From: Flavobacterium caseinilyticum
GTDB lineage: Bacteria > Bacteroidota > Bacteroidia > Flavobacteriales > Flavobacteriaceae
Assembly (NCBI RefSeq): GCF_004349085.1
Contig: NZ_SMFM01000006.1
Location: 143,436-207,435 of the forward strand
Reading direction: 5' to 3'
DNA length: 64,000 nucleotides
Positions 17,172-24,780 of the stretch are shown in pieces. The position numbers and the translations under genes were made by a program. The first letter of the stretch is position 1. Every line of letters starts with the position of its first letter. The notes beneath the pieces are model-generated. The model worked only from the letters and a program-made list of their open reading frames with translations, did no database searches and was not told where the DNA came from.

Positions 17172-17732
17172 ATGAAAAAAGTATTTTTTATCTGTTTACT
17201 AATTAGCCTCGTTTCTTGTAAAAATGTTTCAGAAAATAGTGATACTGCAATAGCATTAGATACAGCTGCAATTGTGATTGACACAATGTCTAATTATGTA
17301 CCTACAATTGCAAAAAATAATGAATGGAAATATGACACAAGTGAAGATAAGATGACTTCAAATATTACAAAATTTGCATCCATTACGTCTAACGAAAGTT
17401 TGTCTTTAGATTTTCCATATGATGGAATCAATATGGGTACTCTACAATTAAGAAAGAAAAACGGTGCTTTAAATATTATGGTTCTAATCGACAAAGGACA
17501 AATAAGTAGTGATTATGATGACCAAAATGTTAAGGTAAGATTTGATGATGACAAAGCAATTACATTTAGCTATTCAAAATCTGCAGACAATAGTAGCGAT
17601 TTAATTTTCATTGACAACGTAACGAAATTTTTATCTAAACTAAAAAAATCTAAAAAAACCTTAATTGGATTACCTTTATATCAAAATGGAACTCAAATAT
17701 TGGAGTTTAAAACTGAAAATTTAAAATGGTAA
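17172..17732 (+). CDS. Lipoprotein of unknown function, element cargo
   Basis: A 186-residue protein with a lipoprotein signal (LISLVSC, Cys16) and a Ser/Thr/Asp-rich linker. A beta-rich domain follows (EWKYDTSEDKMTSNITKFASITS...LQLRKKNGALNIMVLIDKGQI...VKVRFDDDKAITFSYS). Its length and DDDKA pattern recall small Bacteroidota proteins that compare a test state with a reference, but no firm family can be named. It is under the second TTACGG-type promoter and ends before a terminator hairpin. Confidence 0.7.
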   Translation: MKKVFFICLLISLVSCKNVSENSDTAIALDTAAIVIDTMSNYVPTIAKNNEWKYDTSEDKMTSNITKFASITSNESLSLDFPYDGINMGTLQLRKKNGALNIMVLIDKGQISSDYDDQNVKVRFDDDKAITFSYSKSADNSSDLIFIDNVTKFLSKLKKSKKTLIGLPLYQNGTQILEFKTENLKW

Positions 17733-17800
17733 TTCAACAATAATACATTAAATAATTTGGTTTTGATAAAGCAAATAACAACAACATATCGTTTACAAAC

Positions 17801-17835
17801 AAAAAAGGCGAACCATAACGGAACGCCTTTTTTTT
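17801..17835 (+). terminator. Rho-independent terminator after the cargo genes
   Basis: AAAAAAGGCG (17801-17810) pairs with CGCCTTTTTT (17824-17833) and continues into a T-run. It separates the cargo block from the last gene of the element. Confidence 0.8.
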
Positions 17836-17988
17836 GTTCAAATAGTCAACCACAGGCAAGCGGTAAACCTTAACAAATATACACTATAATTAAATACTAT
17901 TAAAATAATTTATTACATTTGTTTTATCTATAATAGACAAAAATAGGTTTAATGTTCCTTAATAATTTAGGTTTTAAATTCAGACAAT

Positions 17989-18582
17989 ATGCCACGATAT
18001 GCAAATTATAATACGACCGTTGAAGACTGTTTAAAATACAGGCTAAAGAGTTTAACCGAAAATAATAATACTTACTTAAAATCGTACGGGATACGCACAG
18101 GAGTTACAAGCTGGACTATAAACGGACAACCACACGCTAAAATTGATTTTAAAGTAACGCATACAGAAAATGGCACGTTTATAACATTTGATTATAGATG
18201 CAACGGCGAACCAATAAATTATAACGTTAATCTTATTAGTAGAGTTTCAAATTTAGGCAAGGGCGAAATGTGGTTTTTTGTTTGCCCCGTAACGGGTAAA
18301 TGTTGCCGTAAATTATATTTAAACGGCACACACTTTTTGCATAGAGAAGCGTATAAGGGTTTAATGTACGAAAGTCAATTAAAATCAGAAAGGACGCGGA
18401 ATATGTTGAAAGTCTTTGAAGCCGTTTATATTGCAGATGAGGTTTATGATGAATTGTATAAAAAGTATTTTAAAACCCATTACAACGGCAAAGAAACAAA
18501 ACGCTATAAAAAACTAAAAAATATAATTGAAGCGTCAAAAAGATATCCAGCAGACACACTCGAAAGTTTGTTAATGATGTAA
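17989..18582 (+). CDS. Conserved mobile-element protein of unknown function
   Basis: A 197-residue soluble, basic protein. Its centre carries WFFVCPVTGKCCRKLYLNG, then HFLHREAYKGLMYESQ, a Cys/His pattern that recurs in unknown proteins on Bacteroidota elements and may bind zinc. The C-terminus is a Lys-rich helix. It is the last gene before the right attachment site, with its own TACATTTG box near 17920 and a terminator about 85 bp downstream. No function can be assigned. Confidence 0.65.
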   Translation: MPRYANYNTTVEDCLKYRLKSLTENNNTYLKSYGIRTGVTSWTINGQPHAKIDFKVTHTENGTFITFDYRCNGEPINYNVNLISRVSNLGKGEMWFFVCPVTGKCCRKLYLNGTHFLHREAYKGLMYESQLKSERTRNMLKVFEAVYIADEVYDELYKKYFKTHYNGKETKRYKKLKNIIEASKRYPADTLESLLMM

Positions 18583-18666
18583 GACAATATCTAAAGTAGA
18601 GCAAAGTAGATAAAACTAATATATTAACGTAACTTTAAAAATGAAAACAAGATGTTTATAAAGCAT

Positions 18667-18695
18667 AAAAAAACACCCAAAAAATGAGTGTTTTT
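18667..18695 (+). terminator. Terminator near the right end of the element
   Basis: AAAAACAC and GTGTTTTT pair around a short A-rich loop with one C-A mismatch. It closes the last element gene. On the opposite strand it may now also end the tRNA-Leu transcript, whose original terminator was displaced. Confidence 0.6.
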
Positions 18696-18700
18696 AAAAT

Positions 18701-18722
18701 GGTTAACTAAATGTTAACTAAA
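18701..18722 (+). repeat. Right tandem repeat GGTTAACTAA, candidate integrase arm sites
   Basis: GGTTAACTAAA and TGTTAACTAAA in direct tandem with an 11-bp period, 34 bp inside the right attachment repeat. It has the same orientation and period as the pair at 11725-11746. Confidence 0.6.
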
Positions 18723-18755
18723 ACCTTTGTCAAGTCCTATAAACAGACAATAAAA

Positions 18756-18769
18756 GTGACCACGGTGGG
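18756..18769. repeat. Right attachment-site repeat within tRNA-Leu
   Basis: GTGACCACGGTGGG covers the 3' acceptor strand and part of the T-arm of the tRNA-Leu gene and is identical to 11595-11608. Confidence 0.85.
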
Positions 18770-18839
18770 ATTTGAACCCACACGCCCTTGCGAGCACCAG
18801 CCCCTCAAGCTGGCAAGTCTACCGTTTCTCCACGTGGCC
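18757..18839 (-). tRNA. tRNA-Leu (anticodon GAG)
   Basis: An 83-nt cloverleaf with acceptor GGCCACG pairing with CGTGGTC (one G-U), anticodon stem CCAGC/GCTGG with loop TTGAGGG, a variable arm of class II type, T-loop TTCAAAT and discriminator A. CCA is not encoded. Its 3' end is the integration site of the element, which supplies an identical 3' end. Confidence 0.96.
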
Positions 18840-18842
18840 TTA

Positions 18843-18880
18843 AAAAAGAAAAGGTCAAGTAATAAATTACTCGACCTTTT
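18843..18880 (-). terminator. Terminator of the tRNA-Lys pair
   Basis: AAAAGGTCAAGTAA and TTACTCGACCTTTT form a 14-bp stem with one weak pair. On the minus strand the hairpin is followed by CTTTTTTA. It lies directly after the second tRNA-Lys. Confidence 0.75.
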
Positions 18881-18881
18881 G

Positions 18882-18954
18882 TGACCCGACTGGGGCTCGA
18901 ACCCAGGACCCCATCATTAAAAGTGATGTGCTCTACCAACTGAGCTATCGAGTC
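18882..18954 (-). tRNA. tRNA-Lys (anticodon TTT), copy 2
   Basis: A 73-nt cloverleaf with acceptor GACTCGA/TCGGGTC, anticodon loop CTTTTAA, T-loop TTCGAGC and discriminator A. It is identical in sequence to the neighbouring copy at 18992-19064 and downstream of it in the same transcript. Confidence 0.97.
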
Positions 18955-18991
18955 AATCATTCAAGAAACGTATGCTTTGATCACAATTTAG

Positions 18992-19064
18992 TGACCCGAC
19001 TGGGGCTCGAACCCAGGACCCCATCATTAAAAGTGATGTGCTCTACCAACTGAGCTATCGAGTC
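18992..19064 (-). tRNA. tRNA-Lys (anticodon TTT), copy 1
   Basis: A 73-nt tRNA identical to 18882-18954. It is the first gene of the tRNA transcript, close behind a strong promoter at 19088-19119. Confidence 0.97.
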
Positions 19065-19080
19065 ATTTCGTTTCTTGAAT

Positions 19081-19119
19081 GCGGGTGCAAATATAAGGAC
19101 TTTTATTTCAATTTTCAAA
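19081..19119 (-). promoter_or_regulatory. tRNA operon promoter with stable-RNA discriminator
   Basis: On the minus strand TTTG (19116-19119), 20 nt, TATATTTG (19088-19095), then CACCCGC. The downstream CACCCGC is shared with two of the rRNA promoters at the right end of the window (the third has CACCCCGC). Confidence 0.75.
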
Positions 19120-19190
19120 GCAATTTTATTATAAATTTGTCTTTTTTAAACAAAAATACTCAACACCTTAACATGTAAGGTTTTATTACA

Positions 19191-19709
19191 ATGAGAAAAA
19201 TAATATTATTAGGTTATATGGGTTGCGGCAAGTCTACAATTGCTGATAAACTTTCAAAAACCATCTCAATCCGTTTTGTGGATTTAGATAAAAAGATCGA
19301 AGAGAAAACGAATTTATCTATCAATGATATTTTTAAAAAGTATGGTGAAATTTATTTTAGAAAAGTAGAACGTGAAGTTTTCATTGAATTATTGCATTCG
19401 CCACAACAGTTAATAATAGGATTGGGTGGCGGAACTCCATGTTACGCCAATAACCATGAGCTGCTAAAAAACGAAAATGTTGTATCCATTTATTTAAAAG
19501 CTTCAATAGAAACTTTATTCAGCAGATTGATTTCTAATAGAAGTAAACGTCCTCTTATTGCCAGTAAAAGTGATGAAGAGATGAAAGAATTTATCGCCAA
19601 ACATCTTTTTGACCGCAGTTTCTATTACAATCAGGCGCAATACAAGGTGAGTGTGGACGATAAAACAGTAGACCAGACTGTGCTTGATATTGTTGCAATC
19701 TTAGCTTAA
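19191..19709 (+). CDS. aroK: Shikimate kinase
   Basis: A 172-residue P-loop kinase that phosphorylates shikimate to shikimate 3-phosphate in aromatic amino acid synthesis. The Walker A is GYMGCGKST (residues 8-16). DLDKKIEE with the catalytic and shikimate-binding Asp/Arg region follows, then FRKVEREVF, the LGGGTPCY substrate loop, and the lid SNRSKRPLI. Length is normal. The gene overlaps the convergent phosphoribosyltransferase gene by 9 bp at its 3' end. Confidence 0.93.
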   Translation: MRKIILLGYMGCGKSTIADKLSKTISIRFVDLDKKIEEKTNLSINDIFKKYGEIYFRKVEREVFIELLHSPQQLIIGLGGGTPCYANNHELLKNENVVSIYLKASIETLFSRLISNRSKRPLIASKSDEEMKEFIAKHLFDRSFYYNQAQYKVSVDDKTVDQTVLDIVAILA

Positions 19710-20201
19710 ATACGCATAGCTGTCGTTATTTTCGTCAAAAACAACTTGGACGTGTTCTAGTAAAGAAGTGGAAAGTGATATTCCTTTAAAATCCGCTTTT
19801 ACCGGGTATTTTTTGTGGTTTCGATCTACAAGAACTGCTGTTTTGAATTTTTTCAAAGGAACATCAATAAAATGCCGTACTGCATAGATCAACGTTGTGC
19901 CGGAATTCAGCACATCATCAACCAGAATTAGCCCTTTATCAGTATATTGGTCCTTAGATAACGAAGTGCGAATGGGTAATTCTGGATTTTGTTTATCGAT
20001 TTGCACTTCGCAGAGCGAAACCTTAATAGGGGAAATACTTTCTAATGCCATCGCAATTTTTTTGGCAAAAACAAAACCATTGGTAGCAATCCCAGCAATG
20101 ACAATTTCATCTTCGTCTACAAAAGTTTCGTAAATCTGATACGCAATTCGTTTTATTTTGTGCTCGATTTCCTGATTAGTTAAAATGATGTTTTTGCTCA
20201 T
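19701..20201 (-). CDS. Phosphoribosyltransferase, PyrR-like
   Basis: A 166-residue type I phosphoribosyltransferase. The PRPP-binding motif is LILVDDVLNSGTTL near residues 87-100; a hood region and the flexible loop (IDKQNPELPIRTSLSKDQ) precede it. The fold matches PyrR-type uracil phosphoribosyltransferase/regulators, though in Bacteroidota such proteins are usually annotated only as phosphoribosyltransferase. It is convergent with aroK. The exact base substrate cannot be read from the sequence. Confidence 0.82.
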   Translation of the reverse strand: MSKNIILTNQEIEHKIKRIAYQIYETFVDEDEIVIAGIATNGFVFAKKIAMALESISPIKVSLCEVQIDKQNPELPIRTSLSKDQYTDKGLILVDDVLNSGTTLIYAVRHFIDVPLKKFKTAVLVDRNHKKYPVKADFKGISLSTSLLEHVQVVFDENNDSYAYLS

Positions 20202-20217
20202 TGTTTAAAGGTTTTTT

Positions 20218-20418
20218 CCCCTCCCCAGCCCTCCCCGAAGGGGAGGGAGCCAGGTCTGGCAAAGGTTATTCGATGTTTTACTTAATTTTTATTTGTCAAC
20301 ACTTGCCTTCCCATCATACCTTCAGGGCGGGAACTGGGTTTTGCAAGGGTTATTAGATATTTTACTTAATTTATGAAAGGCTCGTCTCCCTCCCCTTCGG
20401 GGAGGGTCGGGGAGGGGA
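20218..20418. repeat. MITE-like element with 32-bp GC-rich inverted repeats
   Basis: A left arm CCCCTCCCCAGCCCTCCCCG... (20218-20249) and a right arm (20387-20418) are inverted copies differing at two bases. Each arm contains its own CCTCCCC-TTCG-GGGGAGG hairpin. The interior carries a degenerate direct duplication around GGTTATTxGATxTTTTACTTAATTT (20265 and 20348). GC content far exceeds the flanks. The right arm provides the 3' end of the adjacent S4 gene. Confidence 0.75.
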
Positions 20419-20773
20419 GAAATTCATCGATATCTCTCCTGTCTTTTTTAGTCGGTCTGCCCGTACCATTTTTGCGATAATGCTCTTTGGATAATTTTAA
20501 AAGTTCCAAATGCTGATAGGCTTCTGCCGGAGTATCGTTTCTGCGATATATATCGACTAGTTTAGCCCCAACACGGTTTTCGGGAATATCCAAAACAGTG
20601 ATGATTTGGGTAATTTGGTCTTTTCTAAACGTAATTTTATCGGTAGGGAAAACCTCTTTTGACGGCTTGGCAACAAGACCATTTACGGTCACATGATTCT
20701 TTTTACAGGCTTCAGTAACCATATTTCTGGTTTTGTAATACCGCATGCACCATAAATATTTATCTATTCTCAT
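20366..20773 (-). CDS. S4-domain RNA-binding protein (Hsp15-like) with repeat-derived C-terminus
   Basis: 135 residues, starting at ATG 20773 (MRIDKYLWCMRYYKTRN). The frame runs 29 codons further upstream, but that part has no S4 similarity. The S4 domain (about 1-65) is followed by a basic tail typical of Hsp15-like ribosome-associated heat-shock proteins (GTGRPTKKDRRDIDEFL). The last 15 or so residues, PSPTLPEGEGDEPFIN, are a translation of the GC-rich repeat at 20387-20418, so the original stop has been replaced. It is divergent from the FKBP lipoprotein gene. Confidence 0.85.
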   Translation of the reverse strand: MRIDKYLWCMRYYKTRNMVTEACKKNHVTVNGLVAKPSKEVFPTDKITFRKDQITQIITVLDIPENRVGAKLVDIYRRNDTPAEAYQHLELLKLSKEHYRKNGTGRPTKKDRRDIDEFLPSPTLPEGEGDEPFIN

Positions 20774-20852
20774 AAAATTTCTAAAATCGGAGTTAAATAG
20801 TTTACAAAAATCAATCAATATTGTATCTTGCGCACTTAAAAAATTAGCTATA

Positions 20853-21818
20853 ATGAACAAATTTAAGTATTATTTTATTCTATTAATTACAACAATCTCA
20901 TTATTTTCATGTTCAAAGGATGATGTAGCTGAAATTGAACCACCTAGGGAATACGCAGTGCAATATGCCACTGATTTAATTGATATTGAAGAATATTTAA
21001 AAACATATTATATAGAGGACGTTTCAGCTGATGTTGATACGAAAATCACTAAAATCCCCACAGGCGGAAACCAGCCTGCTATCTGGTCTTATTTGAACAG
21101 TGCCACTTTTCCAAAACTTTTAAGTCGAGATGTACAACTTCATGACATTACTTATAAATTATATTATTTAGTGCTAAGAGAAGGAGTAGGACAGTCGCCT
21201 TCAAATGTTGATGGGGTCTTGACGGCTTATAACGGCGTTTATTTATCGCGCCAAACAGTTGCTGATGTAAAAACTTTTTTTGTAACACCGTTCGAAGAAG
21301 TCAAATATCCGCAGCAGTTTTTTAATTTGTTTAGTACCATACGAGGATGGGGAGAAACCTTCCCACAATTTAAAACAGGGACTTATTCATCAAATGCAGA
21401 TGGAACTGTCACGTATAGCGACTTTGGGGCAGGTGTAATGTTTATTCCTTCAGGACTAGGTTACTTTAGCACAGGGAGTAGCAATATTCCTAGTTATGCT
21501 CCGCTAGTTTTTAGTTTTAAATTGTATGAGATCAGCAGACTTGACTCTGATGGAGATGGAATTTTAAATTTCCAAGAGGATTTGGATGGAGATGGGTATA
21601 TGCGTGTTCTTCCTAAAGGAGTAGTTAATCCTGATGATACCGATGGAGATGGAATTCCAAATTTTCTAGATGTGGATGATGATGGCGATAACTTAAGTAC
21701 AAGATTAGAAATTACGGGAGCTAATGGTGTTTTGCTTCCTTTTGCAGATATTCCGAGTTGTGATGGAAATACCACTGATCCGGCCAGAATCAAAAGACAT
21801 TTAGTGAAGTGTAATTAA
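20853..21818 (+). CDS. FKBP-type peptidyl-prolyl isomerase lipoprotein with calcium-binding repeats
   Basis: 321 residues from ATG 20853, with lipoprotein signal (LFSC, Cys20). A diverged FKBP fold covers about residues 95-235 (LHDITYKLYYLVLREGVG...GVYLSRQTV...GVMFIPSGLGYF). It is followed by Asp-rich thrombospondin-type-3 or EF-like repeats (DSDGDGILNFQEDLDGDGY and DDTDGDGIPNFLDVDDDGD), which normally bind calcium. The C-terminal Cys pair (IPSCDGN, VKCN) may form a disulfide. It probably assists folding of envelope proteins; the FKBP part is diverged, so activity is uncertain. It is followed by a strong terminator. Confidence 0.82.
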   Translation: MNKFKYYFILLITTISLFSCSKDDVAEIEPPREYAVQYATDLIDIEEYLKTYYIEDVSADVDTKITKIPTGGNQPAIWSYLNSATFPKLLSRDVQLHDITYKLYYLVLREGVGQSPSNVDGVLTAYNGVYLSRQTVADVKTFFVTPFEEVKYPQQFFNLFSTIRGWGETFPQFKTGTYSSNADGTVTYSDFGAGVMFIPSGLGYFSTGSSNIPSYAPLVFSFKLYEISRLDSDGDGILNFQEDLDGDGYMRVLPKGVVNPDDTDGDGIPNFLDVDDDGDNLSTRLEITGANGVLLPFADIPSCDGNTTDPARIKRHLVKCN

Positions 21819-21835
21819 CGAAAATAGAGATCAAA

Positions 21836-21875
21836 AAAAAACCAGTTCAAATTAAATTGAACTGGTTTTTTTTTG
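21836..21875. terminator. Bidirectional terminator
   Basis: AAAACCAGTTCAA and TTGAACTGGTTTT pair around ATTAAA and are followed by a T-run; an A-run precedes it. It serves the FKBP gene and the convergent transketolase operon. Confidence 0.9.
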
Positions 21876-21885
21876 GTATAAAATA

Positions 21886-22839
21886 TTATTTTCTCTTCAT
21901 TACTCTTTCTACAGCTTCAACAATCGCTTCGTTGTTTAATTTGTATTTATCCATTAATTGTTCTGGTGTTCCTGATTCTCCAAAACTGTCATTAACAGCA
22001 ACAAACTCCTGTGGTGCCGGACTTTTCAAAGCCAATACTCTGGAAACGCTTTCACCAAGACCGCCAAAAATATTGTGCTCTTCGGCAGTGACAATACATT
22101 TTGTTTTTGCCAATGAAGCCAAAATCGCTTCTTCATCCAACGGTTTAATCGTATGGATATTGATAACTTCGGCTGAGATTCCCTGAGCTTCTAATGTTTC
22201 GGCAGCAATTAAAGCCTCCCAAACTAAATGTCCTGTAGCAATAATAGTTACATCAGAACCCTCGGTTAAAACAATCGCTTTACCAATTTCGAAAGGTTCA
22301 TCAGCAGGCATAAAATTAGGAACTACCGGACGACCAAAACGTAAATAAACCGGACCATGATGATCCGCAATTGCCAATGTAGCCGCTTTAGTCTGGTTGT
22401 AATCGCAGGTGTTAATTACCGTCATTCCCGGTAACATTTTCATTAATCCAATATCTTCAAGAATTTGGTGAGTTGCACCATCTTCGCCAAGAGTTAAACC
22501 AGCATGCGAAGCACAGATTTTCACGTTTTTTTCAGAATAAGCCACTGACTGACGAATTTGATCGTAAACTCTTCCCGTAGAAAAGTTAGCGAAAGTTCCT
22601 GTGAAAGGAATTTTTCCCCCGATGGTTAATCCAGCAGCAATTCCGATCATATTCGCTTCAGCGATTCCAATTTGGAAAAAACGTTCCGGATGATTTTTCT
22701 TGAAATCGTCAAATTTTAAGGAACCGATTAAATCCGCACAAAGTGCTACCACATTTTCATTCTTTTGACCCAATTCGGTCATTCCCGCTCCAAAACCTGA
22801 ACGAGTATCTTTACTTCCTGTGTTTGTATATTTTTTCAT
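21886..22839 (-). CDS. Transketolase, C-terminal subunit
   Basis: A 317-residue protein containing the pyrimidine-binding and C-terminal domains of transketolase. SRSGFGAGMTELG begins the Pyr domain, the catalytic Glu lies in FFQIGIAEANMIGIAAGL, and a Rossmann-like C-terminal domain follows (VTIIATGHLVWEALIAAETL). It pairs with the product of the next gene upstream in the transcript; together they make the full enzyme of the non-oxidative pentose phosphate pathway. The split form is usual in Bacteroidota and archaea. Confidence 0.93.
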   Translation of the reverse strand: MKKYTNTGSKDTRSGFGAGMTELGQKNENVVALCADLIGSLKFDDFKKNHPERFFQIGIAEANMIGIAAGLTIGGKIPFTGTFANFSTGRVYDQIRQSVAYSEKNVKICASHAGLTLGEDGATHQILEDIGLMKMLPGMTVINTCDYNQTKAATLAIADHHGPVYLRFGRPVVPNFMPADEPFEIGKAIVLTEGSDVTIIATGHLVWEALIAAETLEAQGISAEVINIHTIKPLDEEAILASLAKTKCIVTAEEHNIFGGLGESVSRVLALKSPAPQEFVAVNDSFGESGTPEQLMDKYKLNNEAIVEAVERVMKRK

Positions 22840-22928
22840 TTTTCAATTTAAAGATTGAAATGATTTAAGAATTAAAAAATTATTATTTTGATTACGGATA
22901 ATTTATAATTCAAATTTCATAATTATTT

Positions 22929-23783
22929 TTAATAATCGCTTTCTCCTCCAGTATTATAGTTTTGAGCTAAAGCAATTTCAAGTTGTGTGTCATTGGGTGC
23001 TTTACCATGCCAAGCATGAGTGTTCATCATAAAATCTACCCCATTACCCATTTCAGTATGCAATAAAACACAAACTGGTTTACCTTTTCCGGTTCTCGAT
23101 TTTGCATCGTTCATTCCAGTAATAATTGCCTCAATGTCATTTCCTTGCTCGATTTCCAAGACTTCCCAGTCAAATGCTTCAAATTTAGCTCGGATGCTTC
23201 CCATTGGTAAAACTTCATCAGTGGCACCGTCAATTTGTTTTCCGTTAAGGTCGATAGTAGCGATTATGTTGTCTACTTTTTTGGCAGATGCATACATGAT
23301 TGCTTCCCAGTTTTGTCCTTCTTGCAGTTCACCATCACCGTGAAGTGAATAAATTAAATGATTGCAGTGATTTAGTTTTTTAGCCTGTGCAGCACCAATT
23401 GCTACTGATAATCCTTGTCCTAAAGAACCGGATGCAATCCTAACTCCTGGCAATCCATCGTGCGTTGTAGGGTGTCCTTGCAAACGCGAGTTGATAAGTC
23501 GGAAAGTTGCTAGTTCCGAAACCGGAAAATAACCGCTTCGGGCTAATACGCTATAAAAAACCGGTGAAATATGTCCGTTAGAGAGGAAGAAAAGATCTTC
23601 TCCCAGACCGTCCATGTCAAAACCTTCTTTGCGGTCCATCAAATTCTGGTAAAGTGTTACCAGAAATTCAGTACAACCAAGTGATCCTCCGGGATGACCG
23701 GAATTGACAGCGTGTACCATTCGAAGAATATCTCTTCTGACTTGGATAGTTAAGTCGTTTAATTGTTGTGTGTTAGGCTTCAT
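22929..23783 (-). CDS. Transketolase, N-terminal (thiamine diphosphate-binding) subunit
   Basis: 284 residues from ATG 23783 (MKPNTQQLNDLTIQVRRD). A longer frame exists upstream, but it has no transketolase similarity and contains no better start. HAVNSGHPGGSLG and HGDGELQEGQNWEA carry the thiamine diphosphate pocket, the second including the GDG Mg-binding motif. It is co-transcribed with the C-terminal subunit 89 bp downstream. Confidence 0.93.
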   Translation of the reverse strand: MKPNTQQLNDLTIQVRRDILRMVHAVNSGHPGGSLGCTEFLVTLYQNLMDRKEGFDMDGLGEDLFFLSNGHISPVFYSVLARSGYFPVSELATFRLINSRLQGHPTTHDGLPGVRIASGSLGQGLSVAIGAAQAKKLNHCNHLIYSLHGDGELQEGQNWEAIMYASAKKVDNIIATIDLNGKQIDGATDEVLPMGSIRAKFEAFDWEVLEIEQGNDIEAIITGMNDAKSRTGKGKPVCVLLHTEMGNGVDFMMNTHAWHGKAPNDTQLEIALAQNYNTGGESDY

Positions 23784-23920
23784 TTTGTGTGTAATAGTTA
23801 AACTGCTGCAAATGTAATTTTTATTTGTGTTAAGGCAAAGGTTTTTAGAACTATTTAATATTGGAATACGATGTGATTTTAGCTGTATTTCAAAGTGCAT
23901 TTAGGGTTGTATTTTTACCA

Positions 23921-23944
23921 AAAAAACCCGCGTACAGCGGGTTT
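23921..23944 (-). terminator. Terminator of the DUF892 gene
   Basis: AAACCCGC and GCGGGTTT pair around GTACA. On the minus strand the stem is followed by a T-run, so it ends the transcript from 24566. Confidence 0.8.
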
Positions 23945-23990
23945 AATACTTTGGAAAAAATAATAAACAATTCCTTTTTTTCGATGAAAA

Positions 23991-24566
23991 TTACATTTTA
24001 ATATTAGTATTCGCAGCGGCTTTGAACGCTTGTCTATTGATGGAAGATAAAGCGATACCCGTTAATGCCGAATCTGTTTTTTTCTCTTCATCAAGAGTCA
24101 TGGCTAATAGATTAGCAGCTTTATTTTCACCTAATGTTTTTGCAAAGGCATGTAAAGTCCCGTAGGTTGCAATTTCATAATGTTTCACTTTTTGGTCTGC
24201 TGCAATAATACCTGCATCGCGAACCATGCCTAAATCGGTTTCTTTTATCAAACCATTAGTCTCTTTTAAAATTCCCTGCATGGCATCACATTTTTTAGCA
24301 ATTGGTTTAATACCGGTGACTTCAAATATCTTTTCTAAACGGGAAACGTGTTCATGTGATTCACTCAATTGGGCTTTTAAGGAGCTTACCAGTTCTGGTG
24401 ACGAAGCATTTTTCACCATTTTTGGTAAGGTTTTAGTCAGCACTTTTTCGGACCAGTAAATGTCCTTTAATCCAACTTCAAATAAATCTCTCAATCCATG
24501 TGCTACTTTTTTATTAGCTGGCGCAGTTCCCATAATCTCTTCGTTTTTTTTAATTGCAGTTTTCAT
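23991..24566 (-). CDS. DUF892 (YciE/YciF-type) ferritin-like stress protein
   Basis: A 191-residue, all-helical protein. The core (GLRDLFEVGLKDIYWSEKVLTKTLPKMVKNASS...LKAQLSESHEHVSRLEKIFE...DQKVKHYEIATYGTLHAFAK...LAMTLDEEKKTDSALT) carries the Glu/His positions of the di-iron ferritin-like DUF892 family. Homologues are induced by osmotic or general stress; their chemistry is not established. Flanked by its own terminator and a long upstream region, so probably a single-gene unit. Confidence 0.88.
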   Translation of the reverse strand: MKTAIKKNEEIMGTAPANKKVAHGLRDLFEVGLKDIYWSEKVLTKTLPKMVKNASSPELVSSLKAQLSESHEHVSRLEKIFEVTGIKPIAKKCDAMQGILKETNGLIKETDLGMVRDAGIIAADQKVKHYEIATYGTLHAFAKTLGENKAANLLAMTLDEEKKTDSALTGIALSSINRQAFKAAANTNIKM

Positions 24567-24780
24567 AACCGTAGTTTTTAAGATTAATTTTTATGGCGAC
24601 CATTGGATCTCATTCCCCGCCATATTAACTTAAAAAGTCAATTTTAAGCAGCATAAAATTAAGTAAATTATCATGCAATACATTGTTAATTAACTAATTG
24701 TAAATACGAAATATATTATTTTAGGAGAAATTAAATCGCATTGTTTTTATCTTTTTCCTGCTGTTATCATTTTATTTGAA

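Larger units (their letters stand above)
11595..18769. mobile_element. Integrative element inserted in the 3' end of tRNA-Leu(GAG)
   Basis: The element is bounded by a 14-bp direct repeat, GTGACCACGGTGGG (11595-11608 and 18756-18769), which is the 3' acceptor and T-arm end of the tRNA-Leu gene. Inside, all genes point right: tyrosine recombinase, unknown protein, small HTH protein, RepA-like ATPase, primase-like protein, three small exported proteins and a conserved unknown protein. No relaxase, conjugation, phage structural or toxin-antitoxin genes are visible. It therefore resembles a small integrative or satellite-type element with a replication module, not a self-transmissible ICE. It restores a complete tRNA gene at its right end. 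Confidence 0.88.
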
